A model generated the notes under the pieces. It did no database searches. It worked only from the letters and a program-made list of their open reading frames with translations, and was not told the origin of the DNA. Below are positions 1-8,373 of a DNA stretch of 64,000 nucleotides, piece by piece (position 1 is the first letter of the stretch; each line of letters starts with the position of its first letter). The translations under genes and the position numbers were made by a program. Where the stretch lies: positions 1-64,000 of the forward strand of contig PDSZ01000040.1 of NCBI GenBank assembly GCA_002748705.1. Reading direction: 5' to 3'. The DNA comes from Candidatus Fermentibacterota bacterium (lineage in GTDB: Bacteria; Fermentibacterota; Fermentibacteria; Fermentibacterales; Fermentibacteraceae).

Positions 1-159
1 GTGCACTATCTGTCTGAAGGTGGGTGGTCATTCTCTAATCTTGCAGCGATGCTGCGAATGAACCTCTTTACTTACAGAGACTTACTCGAGTGGTTGAAGG
101 ATCCGTTCGGGTCTCCACCAATTGAACCTGAGCCACAACAGCTCAAGCTGGGAATCTGA
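1..159 (+). CDS. C-terminal end of a probable transposase (partial)
   Basis: The frame is open from the first base of the window to a TGA, giving the last 52 residues of a protein whose start lies outside. The tail contains RMNLFTYRDLLEWL followed by a proline-rich end (DPFGSPP). I associate this with the C-termini of DDE transposases, but the IS family cannot be named from so little. It is followed by about 400 bp without genes and then by gene remnants, which fits the edge of a mobile element in a decaying accessory region. The family call rests on recollection of the motif only. Confidence 0.45.
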   Translation: MHYLSEGGWSFSNLAAMLRMNLFTYRDLLEWLKDPFGSPPIEPEPQQLKLGI

Positions 160-570
160 ATCCTGGACAGCTGAAGTTCATCATTTACAGAAAAACCCCC
201 GAAAGGAGGCCTGGTCACGAGAATCTGAAATTGAACGCTCTAACTTGTTAGCCTGTCACACCGGCAAGGGGATTACTGCGCTGTTTTGGACAGCTCTGAT
301 CCTCCACCTCCAGAAACTCAATCCTGAAAGAAGGCTTCCTGCGTTTCTCTTTAGCCATTTTAGCTCCTCTCGATAAATTCTGATTTGCGTATTGCTGCTC
401 TGCCCTTCCTACAGAGCTTTTTTAGTACTTACATGACTATAACCTCAGCAGCCTGACACCGTTCAGGTGTCTACTAATCAGTTACCGTCATATTTCGGTA
501 TTTTTCAAGGAGCTTACGGAAAAGTACAAAATGGTGGAAAGATGTTTCTGCCGGAAGCTGTCTATCTGCC
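160..570. other. Non-coding stretch after the transposase end
   Basis: No ORF here resembles a known protein, and the only open frame of any length (about 84 codons, plus strand) has no recognisable features. The stretch probably consists of the outer end of the mobile element plus decayed sequence. I see no clear terminal inverted repeat or terminator. Confidence 0.4.
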
Positions 571-780
571 TTACTGAAGATGCTCCGTCAGGAACTCCTC
601 CATGGCCAGGCAGAATTCGAACTGGTTCTCTTCTTTGAAAAAACCGTGCGCCTCATCCTCTTTCAAAATGTATCTGACAGGAATACCCCTCCTGCGCAAA
701 CCATTCACAATCTGGTCAGACTCAGTTCTGTTTGATCCGAGATCATTGGCTCCCCTGCTGATCAGAAGAAGCGTTTTCAT
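571..780 (-). pseudogene. Remnant of an S9-type peptidase / alpha-beta hydrolase C-terminus
   Basis: A 69-residue frame resembles the last part of prolyl-oligopeptidase-like (S9) hydrolases. It has a G-A-N-D stretch followed by S-E/D-Q-I-V-x-x-L-R-R-R-G-I-P-V, then a D-E-A-H-G-F segment carrying the family's catalytic Asp region and His, and the usual helical end. The full family domain is 200 or more residues and the nucleophile serine region is absent, so this is only the 3' end of a gene. It abuts a broken sbcD, so the junction was probably produced by deletion or recombination. It is unlikely to be functional. Confidence 0.6.
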
Positions 781-1347
781 TCTGTATTCATTGCCGGAAA
801 CATTGCTTTCAGGCGATCCCTGTCTTTCTCCAGATGGCCGATGTCATATCCCTCAGGCATTCCCGATATGGGGCATGTTCTCAAGTATTGTAAAGAGGTT
901 TGAAACTCCTGCAAGCTCCGCTGCAGCAGCATAGAGCTTAAATACGGCACTGCACAGACAACAGCTTCCGGCTTACCCCCTGACTGAAGAACAAATACCT
1001 CATCTGCAGGATCATCTGTAATAGAACCGACTACATATACATTCAGCACATGGAGCAGTTCCTTCGGAGCATTCAGAAATGACGGTGAATCATGATTTCC
1101 GGCAACAACCCACAACATGACGGCAGCAGGATGCTGCCATGCGGCATAGAAAACTATAGTAAAGCTCCTGCGCCCGGTTTCCAGGCGTACCGGTACTAAA
1201 CACATCACCTGCAACCAGCAGCGTATCAACCTTTTCATCCTCAATAGTCTGAGCCAGCCAGTCCAGAAAAGCAGAAAACTCCTCATAACGCTTCCGACCA
1301 TACAACGACCGCCCTAAATGCCAGTCTGATGTGTGGAGAATTTTCAT
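777..1347 (-). pseudogene. sbcD: Broken sbcD-like nuclease gene (frameshift and truncation)
   Basis: The N-terminus reads MKILHTSDWHLGRSLYGR and continues into L-V-A-G-D-V-F, the metallophosphoesterase motifs of the SbcD/Mre11 nuclease that works with SbcC on DNA ends and hairpins. Near 1130-1150 the reading shifts to another frame, which continues with the expected G-N-H-D motif (VVAGNHDSPSFL). The similarity then stops after about 185 residues, against about 400 in intact SbcD. The capping domain and the final metal ligands are missing and no sbcC follows. The gene is dead by frameshift plus 3' deletion. Its start overlaps the stop of the fragment upstream (ATGA), so it once belonged to an operon. 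Confidence 0.8.
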
Positions 1348-1673
1348 TGAACCTCCACTATTGTTTGAAGCTCTTCAGCAGCTTCCTCGGTTACGCCAAT
1401 ACTCTGGAGTAAAGCTGAATACTGCTACTCGGGGTCCTTTTCCTTGGTTTTCCACAAAATGAAGTTTGCTGCGGTCTTCATTTCCGGAACATCAACAGGT
1501 AAAACACTTCTCTCAAATACGCCCGCTTGATGGGAAAACTCATTGTTGATGCGATCCGTTAGTGACACAGCCAATGCATCATCTACTAAAACAGTTTGCA
1601 AAAAACAGGAGGTACAGACAGGTACAGATGTTTTCAACCCCCAAAAACACCATGAGCAAGAATCATTACTCAT
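1344..1673 (-). pseudogene. Fragment of an unidentified gene upstream of sbcD, with an in-frame TAG
   Basis: One frame runs for 82 codons to a TAG. It then continues in the same frame for 26 more sense codons, rich in glutamate and leucine, and ends in a TGA that overlaps the ATG of the sbcD remnant. The segment around the TAG (ILWKTKEKDPE, stop, QYSALLQSIG) reads like continuous protein sequence, so the TAG is probably a nonsense mutation. I do not recognise the family. Its position, translationally coupled to sbcD, suggests a DNA-repair partner, but that is inference only. Confidence 0.35.
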
Positions 1674-2775
1674 TATAGCATTCTTTTATTGAGGCTTCGA
1701 TCTGCTTAACAGCTTTGTCGAAGTCTGATTCTATGCGCTGAGTTTTGTTGAATGTGTCATATTCAGCAAAAGCCTTTTCTTCTGCCTGTTTGCGGGAAAT
1801 ACTGCCATACCCTTCAAGAATTTGGTATTCGTTGAACTCCAGAAAACGGTTTACGCTTTCGGCAAAGCTCTCCATGGTAAAGGTGGTACGGTTTTCGATG
1901 ATGCGCTCAATGTAGTCGAAGAAAGCGCTGACGGTCCTCTCCAGTTTTTTGATTTCATCTTCCCGCAGGTAGTTTTTGCCAATGGCTGTATCGGATTTCA
2001 GCACACGCCCGTCAGGCGCGTTTTTGTAGGTCTGCATTCCCATCAACGGTTTGTTTGCATTCGCATTCAAGTAAATTATTTCTGCCGCAGTGTGGCCGGT
2101 GATGGCGAAATGAAATTTATCCTGTACATGGGCAAAGAATTTTCGGGTGGTTTCTGATTTTGGATCATAATCAATACTGCATTCTGTAAAAATATCGGTT
2201 ATCTGCTGATAAATACGGCGTTCGGAAGCACGGATTGAGCGAACCCGTTCCAGGAGTTCACGAAAATAATCTTTGCCGAAAAAATGACCGTTTTTCAGTC
2301 GCTCATCATCCATGGCAAAGCCTTTGGTGATATATTCTTTTATCAGTTGCGTAGCCCAGATACGGAACTGTGTGGCCTTGGATGAATTGACCCTATAACC
2401 AACGGAAATGATGGCGTCCAGATTGTAGAATTCCAGGTTTCTTCTGACCTGGCGGGAGCCTTCCTGCTGAACTGTTTCCAAAATGGAAACAGTTGCTTTG
2501 CGTTGCAACTCACCATCAGAAAAGATGTTATCAAGATGCTTGGAAACAGCCGGCACACCGACACCGAACAATTCCGCTATGCGCTTTTGAGGCAGCCAGA
2601 TAGTCTCATCGCGCAGAATGCACTCCACTTTCACTTGTCCATCTGGAGCCGTATAGAGAAAAAATTCCGTCAGCTCGTCTCGTGTTGTCAAGCGACGCTC
2701 TTCCTTGTTTTCTGTGTGTCCCGTGGAGCCACCTGATTCGTGTTTATTCGTGTCCATTCGTGGTTTCTTTTTCAT
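1666..2775 (-). CDS. RhuM-family (virulence RhuM-like) protein
   Basis: About 369 residues, the usual length for RhuM-family proteins, which are found in many bacteria on islands and beside restriction or toxin-type loci; their biochemical role is not established. Visible landmarks are the N-terminal winged-helix-like segment (WLPQKRIAELFGV, then VSKHLDNIF), the conserved block EFYNLDAIISVGYRVNS followed by FRIWATQLIKEYI, and later FFAHVQDKFHFAITGHTAAEII. All are typical of the family, and the frame is intact. I prefer the ATG at 2775, which has AGGAG upstream, over the GTG one codon earlier. The first ~30 residues are low-complexity and are encoded partly by a short tandem repeat, so they may be an add-on and translation could start later. 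The gene is flanked by pseudogenes and an IS remnant, which indicates horizontally acquired DNA. Confidence 0.85.
   Translation of the reverse strand: MKKKPRMDTNKHESGGSTGHTENKEERRLTTRDELTEFFLYTAPDGQVKVECILRDETIWLPQKRIAELFGVGVPAVSKHLDNIFSDGELQRKATVSILETVQQEGSRQVRRNLEFYNLDAIISVGYRVNSSKATQFRIWATQLIKEYITKGFAMDDERLKNGHFFGKDYFRELLERVRSIRASERRIYQQITDIFTECSIDYDPKSETTRKFFAHVQDKFHFAITGHTAAEIIYLNANANKPLMGMQTYKNAPDGRVLKSDTAIGKNYLREDEIKKLERTVSAFFDYIERIIENRTTFTMESFAESVNRFLEFNEYQILEGYGSISRKQAEEKAFAEYDTFNKTQRIESDFDKAVKQIEASIKECYNE
2736..2765. repeat. Three tandem 10-bp units (ATTCGTGnnn)
   Basis: Three adjacent units ATTCGTGTTT, ATTCGTGTCC and ATTCGTGGTT lie over the 5' end of the RhuM-family gene and encode part of its low-complexity start (MDTNKHES). 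Similar ATTCGTG tandem units occur in intergenic DNA of other environmental bacteria, as far as I recall. Confidence 0.7.
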
Positions 2776-2797
2776 CACAAACTCCTTACATCAAAAA

Positions 2798-3865
2798 TCA
2801 CAGCCTGCTTGAGAATCTGAACCGCATTGGTTTCAACCACGAAAAACAGACCAAAATTGGCGTTGTGGATACTGAAACGGAACATAGAACCTGCAAAAGA
2901 GTTTGTGGACATTCTGTAAGCGACAAACAACTTTGTGTATCATTAACCAGGAAATACAGTACACAAGCATTACAACGGTAAAGATCCATGGGAAGTGCCT
3001 TAAAACCAACCTCTTCAAGAAGAGAATCAACATGAGCAAGATCCCTGCGAACATATCCAGGCTGCCGGGCTTTCCTCAGTCGGCTGCCTCCGGGCTGTTT
3101 CTTCTTCTGTACCGAAAGAAAGACCTTGCGAACTCTCTGCAGGTAAGTCCATGGGTTCCGAAAACCCGGCTCAAGCTCTGAGTGAAGCAGATCAACCATA
3201 CTCTCCAAAAGCTCTCGGCTCTTGTTCAACAGCTTCAGGTCAGTGGGAAAGGTTATGTCTGAAGGATGGGCAGTGGCATCAGCGAGAAGCTGACCAATGT
3301 CAGAAGAACCACCTTCAGCATCTCCGTCGTGTATGTCGATATCAGTGTTCTTCCTGCGGAAAGCCCTGATGATCTCATTGTTGTTCTCTGCTATGGCTTC
3401 CGCAGAAAACCGCTTCTTGAATCTGCACACCTGAGAGTGATCCAGAGGAGGTTTTATCTGAAACTTCTGCAGCCCTATGAACCACTGAAGGTATGGATTC
3501 TCCTGTATGTTTTCAACAGTTCCTCTGTCAGTAAACCCCAGTCTTTCCTGTGTAACCAATACACCGAACGCAAAACGGCTTGTGCAGGCTCTCTGCCCCT
3601 TTCTCTTCCTTTCGGGCTGACTAACATAGACATCCACCACTTTGTCCCATGGAATCAGCTTCAAGAGCCTGACCCATCTGTTTTCAGTATTCAGCGAAGT
3701 TCTGAACGGGGTCTTGAAGGCTTCAATCTGACGAGAGTTATGCTGATACAATTGAATCTCCAGGTGCAGGGGTTTTAAGTTGAATGGCTCATTTTGTGTG
3801 CACTTACGAACCTTTAATATAGCACTATAATGTTGCGCTGTAAATGGTTGAAAACTCAGCACCAA
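2798..3865 (-). pseudogene. Truncated IS5-family transposase
   Basis: The frame closely parallels the intact transposase at 46484-47974. Shared blocks include FRTSLNTENRWV, ENPYLQWFIGLQKFQIKPPLD and ADATAHPSDITFPTDLKLLNK, which holds the first catalytic Asp. Similarity ends abruptly after PMDLYR, near position 2978. The remaining ~60 residues are unrelated readthrough, so the second Asp and the Glu of the DDE triad are lost. A few indels relative to the intact copy and a degraded 5' terminal repeat near 3858-3875 mark an old, inactive copy. The first ~32 residues of this frame probably lie upstream of the true start, because the intact copy begins at the equivalent of LHLEIQLYQHN. The element probably entered the accessory block and then lost its 3' half. 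Confidence 0.85.
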
Positions 3866-3960
3866 GCCCCGGATTAGCTTTGTGATGTACTCGAATAACC
3901 TGAAAGAAAGCAGTCATACTGTATAGAATGCTTTTGAGAAACGGTTTGTTTTTTTCTCAA

Positions 3961-4313
3961 TGGTGGAGGCGGCGGGATTCGAACCCGCGTCCGTTTACGG
4001 GGACTGAACAGGCACTACATGCTTAGTCCGCTTTTAGTTCTCATCCTTGCGGTAGGTGCGGACAACCACGCCTGGACCAGTTTTCATTAATCTCGCCGAT
4101 TCCCCCGGAAAACACGGGTTGGCGGCCAGTTCTCTGATCAACGCCCCTTCCGGGTCCGAGAACACGACACCGGAGGAACGGCTGCCCTTTATGCGGGCAG
4201 CTGTCGCAATTTATGCGGCAGTTATTTCTATTCCCACCTTTTTAACGAGGCCGGTGGAACCTCGGCATGCTCCTGAAAAGCCACTTCCGTACCCGTCGAG
4301 ACCTGTCGCCCCC
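3961..4313 (-). ncRNA. ssrA: tmRNA (SsrA)
   Basis: The 3' end is a tRNA-like half with T-arm GGTTCGAATCC and an encoded CCA. The 5' end begins GGGGGCGACAGG and runs into TCGACGGG, and its first seven bases pair with the 3' acceptor strand. A pseudoknot-like segment with CGAGG and CCTCG is followed by TTAAAAAGG, as in other tmRNAs just before the tag reading frame. The best tag frame ends G-I-E-I-T-A-A with TAA at 4211-4213, fitting the usual hydrophobic Ala-Ala degron end, but the resume codon is not certain. A hairpin (GCTGCCC/GGGCAGC) follows. tmRNA rescues stalled ribosomes together with SmpB. Its 3' end is also a common integration site, and the accessory debris begins just beyond it. Confidence 0.92.
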
Positions 4314-4362
4314 ACTGTCAGAATCTGAAATATATACAATTTCCCGCTTATGAGGTTCCAGC

Positions 4363-4391
4363 TTGATTTTGCGCGGTGGATTTGCTATATA
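4363..4391 (+). promoter_or_regulatory. Sigma-70-type promoter of rpmB
   Basis: TTGATT and TATATA are separated by exactly 17 bp, about 35 bp before the rpmB ATG. A ribosome-binding site (AAGGGAG) sits 8 nt before the start codon. Confidence 0.65.
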
Positions 4392-4425
4392 TCTCTCTCA
4401 TTAGAAAACGAAAAGGGAGACAACA

Positions 4426-4614
4426 ATGTCCTGGAAGTGCGATATATGCGGTAAGGGACCTGCGGTCGGCAACAGAGTCAGCCACTCTGACAAGAAGACA
4501 AAGCATATTTTCAAGCCTAATCTTCAGAGTGTGAGAGCAGTTATCGACGGTAAGCCTAAAAAGATCAAAGCATGTACAACCTGCATCAAGAGCGGCAAGG
4601 TTGTAAAGGGCTAG
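4426..4614 (+). CDS. rpmB: 50S ribosomal protein L28
   Basis: A 62-residue basic protein beginning [21 protein letters not shown]. It has the L28 pattern of two Cys pairs (C5-x2-C8 and a second C-x2-C near residue 52), typical of zinc-binding L28 forms, and the family segment N-R-V-S-H-S-x-x-K-T-K followed by K-P-N-L-Q. The length is normal for the short zinc form. It is monocistronic, between its own promoter and a strong terminator, divergent from the tmRNA gene. It is a structural component of the large ribosomal subunit. Confidence 0.95.
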   Translation: MSWKCDICGKGPAVGNRVSHSDKKTKHIFKPNLQSVRAVIDGKPKKIKACTTCIKSGKVVKG

Positions 4615-4637
4615 ATCGGCTGAAACGCTATCAAACA

Positions 4638-4665
4638 GGGGGGGGGAATCGCTTCCCCCCTTTTC
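4638..4665 (+). terminator. Rho-independent terminator of rpmB
   Basis: The stem GGGGGGAA / TTCCCCCC with a TCGC loop is followed by TTTTCTT, 24 nt after the rpmB stop. Confidence 0.85.
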
Positions 4666-4730
4666 TTATCGGTTCTGTCAATTCTGCCGGTTTCAGAATA
4701 TGCTGTTGAGACTCTTTTTTTTACGGTATC

Positions 4731-4820
4731 AGGGTTGATTCTGCTGGTTACCTGAAGACTCCACCTCAGTGCTGCGGTTGTAAGAGCTGTGACAGGGTTG
4801 ATTCTGCTGGTTATCTGAAG
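4731..4820. repeat. Short direct repeat pair (about 27 bp)
   Basis: AGGGTTGATTCTGCTGGTTA, continuing with YCTGAAG, occurs at 4731-4757 and again at 4794-4820, with one mismatch. It lies in the gene-free block before the larger repeats. I see no coding potential. Confidence 0.75.
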
Positions 4821-4855
4821 GCTGAGGGTCTATCGGTTCCATGGGTTCTGTTGGG

Positions 4856-5070
4856 TTTCTGCCTGTTTTGAAATGGCTTTACTCGAATGCGTAACTGATT
4901 CTCAACTCTGGGGAAGAGATGATTCCGGTTGCCTTTACGCGGCTGTGTGATGGGTTTTCTGTTCCAGCTAAAGGAGTTTGAACCTCAAGCCAGTTTACAT
5001 CAATCTACGGAAGGGACCACAGAGGGCAAAGACCATGATTGAACCACCGGGTTTGATGGTTCTATGGGTT
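4856..5070. repeat. Long non-coding direct repeat, copy 1 (~210 bp)
   Basis: This segment is nearly identical to 5133-5344, with the unit offset by about 277 bp. Scattered substitutions and small indels separate the copies. No long frame is conserved between them. Landmarks shared by both include GAAATGGCTTTACTCGAATG and CAAGCCRGTTTACATCAATC. It could be a decayed element, a duplicated small-RNA locus or another structured non-coding unit. Confidence 0.85.
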
Positions 5071-5132
5071 TCGGGTCAGTTGTATCTTGTTCCCGATCGC
5101 TTTCTCTGAATTCTGAAGAGCTGAAGCTTTTG

Positions 5133-5344
5133 TTTCTGCCTGTTTCGAAATGGCTTTACTCGAATGCGTAACTGATTCTCAGCTCAAAGAAGGAATGATT
5201 CCGGTTGCCTTTATGCGGCTGTGTGATGGGTTTTCAGTTCCAGCTAAAGGAGTTTGAACCTCAAGCCGGTTTACATCAATCTACGGAAGGGACCCAGAGG
5301 GCAAAGACCATGATTGAACCACCGGGGTTGACGGTTCTATGGGC
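5133..5344. repeat. Long non-coding direct repeat, copy 2 (~210 bp)
   Basis: Second copy of the unit at 4856-5070. The block from 4680 to 5480 holds only these repeats and no supported gene. Confidence 0.85.
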
Positions 5345-5482
5345 TTATTACGGTATGAACTGTAGATGAAGGAAGAATGCTGGAAAGCGAAGGAAGGCTG
5401 GTCTTCGGCGCTATAGGCTTACTGCTGTTGGCACTATCGGTGATTGGGTTCCATAGCTTCCACAGGGCTGGAAGCGGTATTT

Positions 5483-7126
5483 CTAGAATTCTTCCTCTTC
5501 TTCAGGGTTGTCTTCGTTGGCTGCCTGTGCCATGAGGAATTCCCTGGCGAGTCTGGTGTAGCCGAAGCCCATGTTCAGGAACTCCCATGGGAGCCTGGTT
5601 TCCTGGTTTGAAGGTTCAAAGACTGAACTCATATCTATGCCTGCATGCTCGAAGGCGGTATTCCAGCCCACGCCTTCAAGTTTTTTGACAAGGGCGTTTC
5701 CAACCCGTTTGTCGCCTCTGATGAGAAGTGCCTGAATGTGGGTTTCTCTGGGGTCAAAGCCTTTGATTTCCTCTATGCCAAGCTTGTTCAGCTGAGTTTT
5801 CAGATCAGCCAGATGCTGTCTAACATCCCTCAGCCCTGCCATTGGTGACCACTGGAAAGCTGTCCAGGGCCTGGGAATGAACTGGTCGATTCTTACCTTA
5901 AGCGGAAGCTTTGTGATTGATTTGATTTTCTTTACAAACTTAATATTCTCTGCTCTGTGTTCATCTGTTTCAAAAGGAAATCCCAGCTGAAGATTTATCT
6001 GAACCGACTTTATGGATTTTGGTCTCTTTCTGACAGCATTGAAGTAGCTGCTGTTTGTTCTGTACTTGCCAATAATCTTTCTGAGTTTCTCGCTGCCTGT
6101 TTCCGCAGTAAGGAGCAGGGTTTCCTTATCCATTATGGTTGGCAGTTCTTCTGCCAGCTCAGGAGTTTCACGCATGTGAGAGCTGATTCTGGCATTCAGA
6201 CCTGCTTTATTCGACATGCGCATAAGGTCTTTAAGCTCTTCGTGATCTTCAGGAATACAGGAAGTGTACACCACTGTGTTTCCCTCAGGAAAACTCTTTA
6301 TCTTCTCCTCCAGATCCTCTGCTCTCTGCTCCCTGTAGGGAAGAAGCAGGTATCCTGTCATGCAGAATCTGCAGTTGTAAGGGCAGCCTCTTGCTATTTC
6401 CAGAACATACATATCAGGAAGTATTGAGTTGGCGGAAACGGTGTCGGTAAGCGCTCCCACGCTCTCTGCACTGGCCCACTGACGCATTATGGAATGCCTG
6501 GGTTCTGTGCCGTGCACAGCTGGAACATAAAGGCCCGGAAGATAAGAGAGCCCCTGGAGTATTTCAGCCTTGGGCCTCCGCCTGGAACCAAGACTTTTGA
6601 TGATATCAAGCACAGGCCCCAGTGTAGGTTCAGTCTCACCTATGATGAAGGCGTCAAAGAAACTGCTCAGTGGTATAGGGTTAGCTGTAACGCTCATGCC
6701 GGCAGCCAGAAGAATTGGCCATTTGTGTTCTCTGTTCCGGTTCTCCAGAGTTATTCGAGAGAGTTCAAGCATCTCCAGAGCAGGCATCCAGTCGGTCTCA
6801 GAGGGCATGAAAAAAACCAGCAGATCAGAATCCTTTATGGATTTTCCTGTATCTGTGGTTTCTATGGGTCTTTCCTGCCGCTTACGCCAGTTGAACTCGT
6901 CCTTTTCAGGCATAAAAGCCCTGGCACAGACAGTGTCAGGCCAGGTTGACAGCTGCTTGTACAGCCTGTGAAATCCCAGATGCCCCATGGCCTGTGAGTA
7001 CTCACGGGGGAATGCTGCAAGGGTCTCAAAAACGCCTTCTGAATTGCCGGAAGAAAGCCTCTGCTCAGCATTTACCAGCTGGCATCTTCTCTCTTCGTAC
7101 TTGTCACTGGCTGACTTGCGGCTCAT
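5483..7126 (-). CDS. Radical SAM protein with B12-binding-like N-terminus
   Basis: 547 residues. The radical SAM cluster motif is C248-x3-C252-x2-C255 (ARGCPYNCRFC), followed by typical barrel segments (T-A-E-T-G-S-E at about 340 and INLQLGFPFET). The N-terminal ~200 residues contain LLVFFMPSE, E-M-L-E-L-S and F-I-I-G-E-T-E-P-T. This resembles the cobalamin-binding-like domain of B12-type radical SAM enzymes of the family with P-L-S-x-F-x-D-x-x-x-I-G-E-x-E motifs. I see no obvious DxHxxG ligand, so cobalamin may not be bound. The end is very acidic (EEEEEF). Such proteins modify unknown substrates, and I cannot name the reaction. The gene follows ftsZ in the same direction, separated by 87 bp, so it could be read through from the dcw operon. 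Confidence 0.8.
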   Translation of the reverse strand: MSRKSASDKYEERRCQLVNAEQRLSSGNSEGVFETLAAFPREYSQAMGHLGFHRLYKQLSTWPDTVCARAFMPEKDEFNWRKRQERPIETTDTGKSIKDSDLLVFFMPSETDWMPALEMLELSRITLENRNREHKWPILLAAGMSVTANPIPLSSFFDAFIIGETEPTLGPVLDIIKSLGSRRRPKAEILQGLSYLPGLYVPAVHGTEPRHSIMRQWASAESVGALTDTVSANSILPDMYVLEIARGCPYNCRFCMTGYLLLPYREQRAEDLEEKIKSFPEGNTVVYTSCIPEDHEELKDLMRMSNKAGLNARISSHMRETPELAEELPTIMDKETLLLTAETGSEKLRKIIGKYRTNSSYFNAVRKRPKSIKSVQINLQLGFPFETDEHRAENIKFVKKIKSITKLPLKVRIDQFIPRPWTAFQWSPMAGLRDVRQHLADLKTQLNKLGIEEIKGFDPRETHIQALLIRGDKRVGNALVKKLEGVGWNTAFEHAGIDMSSVFEPSNQETRLPWEFLNMGFGYTRLAREFLMAQAANEDNPEEEEEF

Positions 7127-7213
7127 AAAATTCTACTCTCCGTTCAAAAGTTGAACAGGAATATACTCAATGAGGTTGGAGTCACCCAAAAATCGTCATT
7201 TTATTGACTATCT

Positions 7214-8362
7214 TTAATCCACATCCCTTCTGAGAAAAATGGGCATTTCAACATCACCGGTGCTCATTCTGCCGGGACTGCCGGTGGAAAATCTCCTTGG
7301 CAGTTCTTCTGTTCCCTTTCGTTCCGCGCTGAAAGGGAATGTCGGCTGATCCCTTGTAATAGAAAGCTCATCAGGTGCACTTTCTTCTGATCTGCCGAAA
7401 CCGGTTGCAATTACTGTAACCTTTATCTCATCGCCCATCTTCTCATCAACGCTGCGACCTATTCTCAGTTCCACATTGTCTCCCACCACATCCGCAATGG
7501 CTTTCTGTGCCTTGCTGAACTCGAAGTACTTGAGTTTCTGCGATGAGTGGATGTTTACCAGTACCTCTCTGGCTCCTTCTATGGAGATGTTCTCCAGAAG
7601 CTCATTTGAGATTGCCTGTCTGGCAGCCTCCTCGGCTCTGTCAGGGCCAACTGCCACACCGGTACCCATCATGGCGCCGCCTCCACTGGCAATAACCCTT
7701 CGAATATCCTCAAAATCCAGATTGATCTCACCTGGGCATGAGATGATGCTGCTGATTCCCTCAACTGCATTGGAAAGAACGCCGTTGGCTATTCCCATTG
7801 CCTCGTCGAAAGTGGCATCTTCATCAACAACGCTGTCAAGACGGTCATTGGGTATGGTAATCAGTGTATCCAGTTCCCGTTTCAGACGCTGAATACCATC
7901 CATTGCTCTCTTGGCCCTTATGGCACCCTCGTAGGCGAAAGGCAGTGTAACCACACCTACTGTAATGATACCGTTGTCTTTGGCAAGCCTGGCTATCACA
8001 GGGGCTGCACCGGTTCCTGTTCCACCGCCCATGCCTGCTGTTATGAAGAGAATGTCTGCGCCGCTTATCACATCCTCAATGGCATTAACACTCTCTTCAG
8101 CAGCCTGCTCGCCCAGTTCCTGATTGCCTCCGGTTCCTCTGTTTCTGGTTACTCTGCTGCCTATAAGGAGCTGCTCTGTACACAGACATCCTTTGAAATC
8201 CTGCTGATCTGTGTTGACTGCTATGTACTCAACGCCCTTAACCTGATCCCTGATCATTCTTGTTATGGCATTGCATCCGCAACCGCCGACACCGATAACC
8301 ATAACACGGATGCTGCCATTGAGATCCTCACCTACCTCTTTGAGATCAAATACTGCTGCCAT
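7214..8362 (-). CDS. ftsZ: Cell division protein FtsZ
   Basis: 382-residue tubulin-like GTPase that forms the division ring. It has the N-terminal GTP-binding start (VIGVGGCGCNA, residues 22-32), the tubulin signature GGGTGTG at 112-118, and the T7 synergy loop N-L-D-F-x-D that completes the GTPase site of the next subunit. A short variable linker leads to a conserved tail ending M-P-I-F-L-R-R-D, the peptide that binds FtsA. Both the body and the tail look intact. A strong AGGAGG lies before the ATG, 11 bp after ftsA. It is the last gene of the dcw operon. Confidence 0.98.
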   Translation of the reverse strand: MAAVFDLKEVGEDLNGSIRVMVIGVGGCGCNAITRMIRDQVKGVEYIAVNTDQQDFKGCLCTEQLLIGSRVTRNRGTGGNQELGEQAAEESVNAIEDVISGADILFITAGMGGGTGTGAAPVIARLAKDNGIITVGVVTLPFAYEGAIRAKRAMDGIQRLKRELDTLITIPNDRLDSVVDEDATFDEAMGIANGVLSNAVEGISSIISCPGEINLDFEDIRRVIASGGGAMMGTGVAVGPDRAEEAARQAISNELLENISIEGAREVLVNIHSSQKLKYFEFSKAQKAIADVVGDNVELRIGRSVDEKMGDEIKVTVIATGFGRSEESAPDELSITRDQPTFPFSAERKGTEELPRRFSTGSPGRMSTGDVEMPIFLRRDVD

Positions 8363-8373
8363 AACTATTCCTC

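Noticed and set aside
3266..3778. A 170-codon plus-strand frame
   Set aside because: It is antisense to the truncated IS5 transposase; a similar shadow frame appears opposite the intact copy.
4056..4328. A 90-codon ORF on the plus strand
   Set aside because: It lies inside the tmRNA gene, opposite strand, and its composition is explained by that RNA.
2736..5344. CRISPR array
   Set aside because: The repeats are either 10-bp tandem units without spacers or two ~210-bp copies; there are no cas genes.
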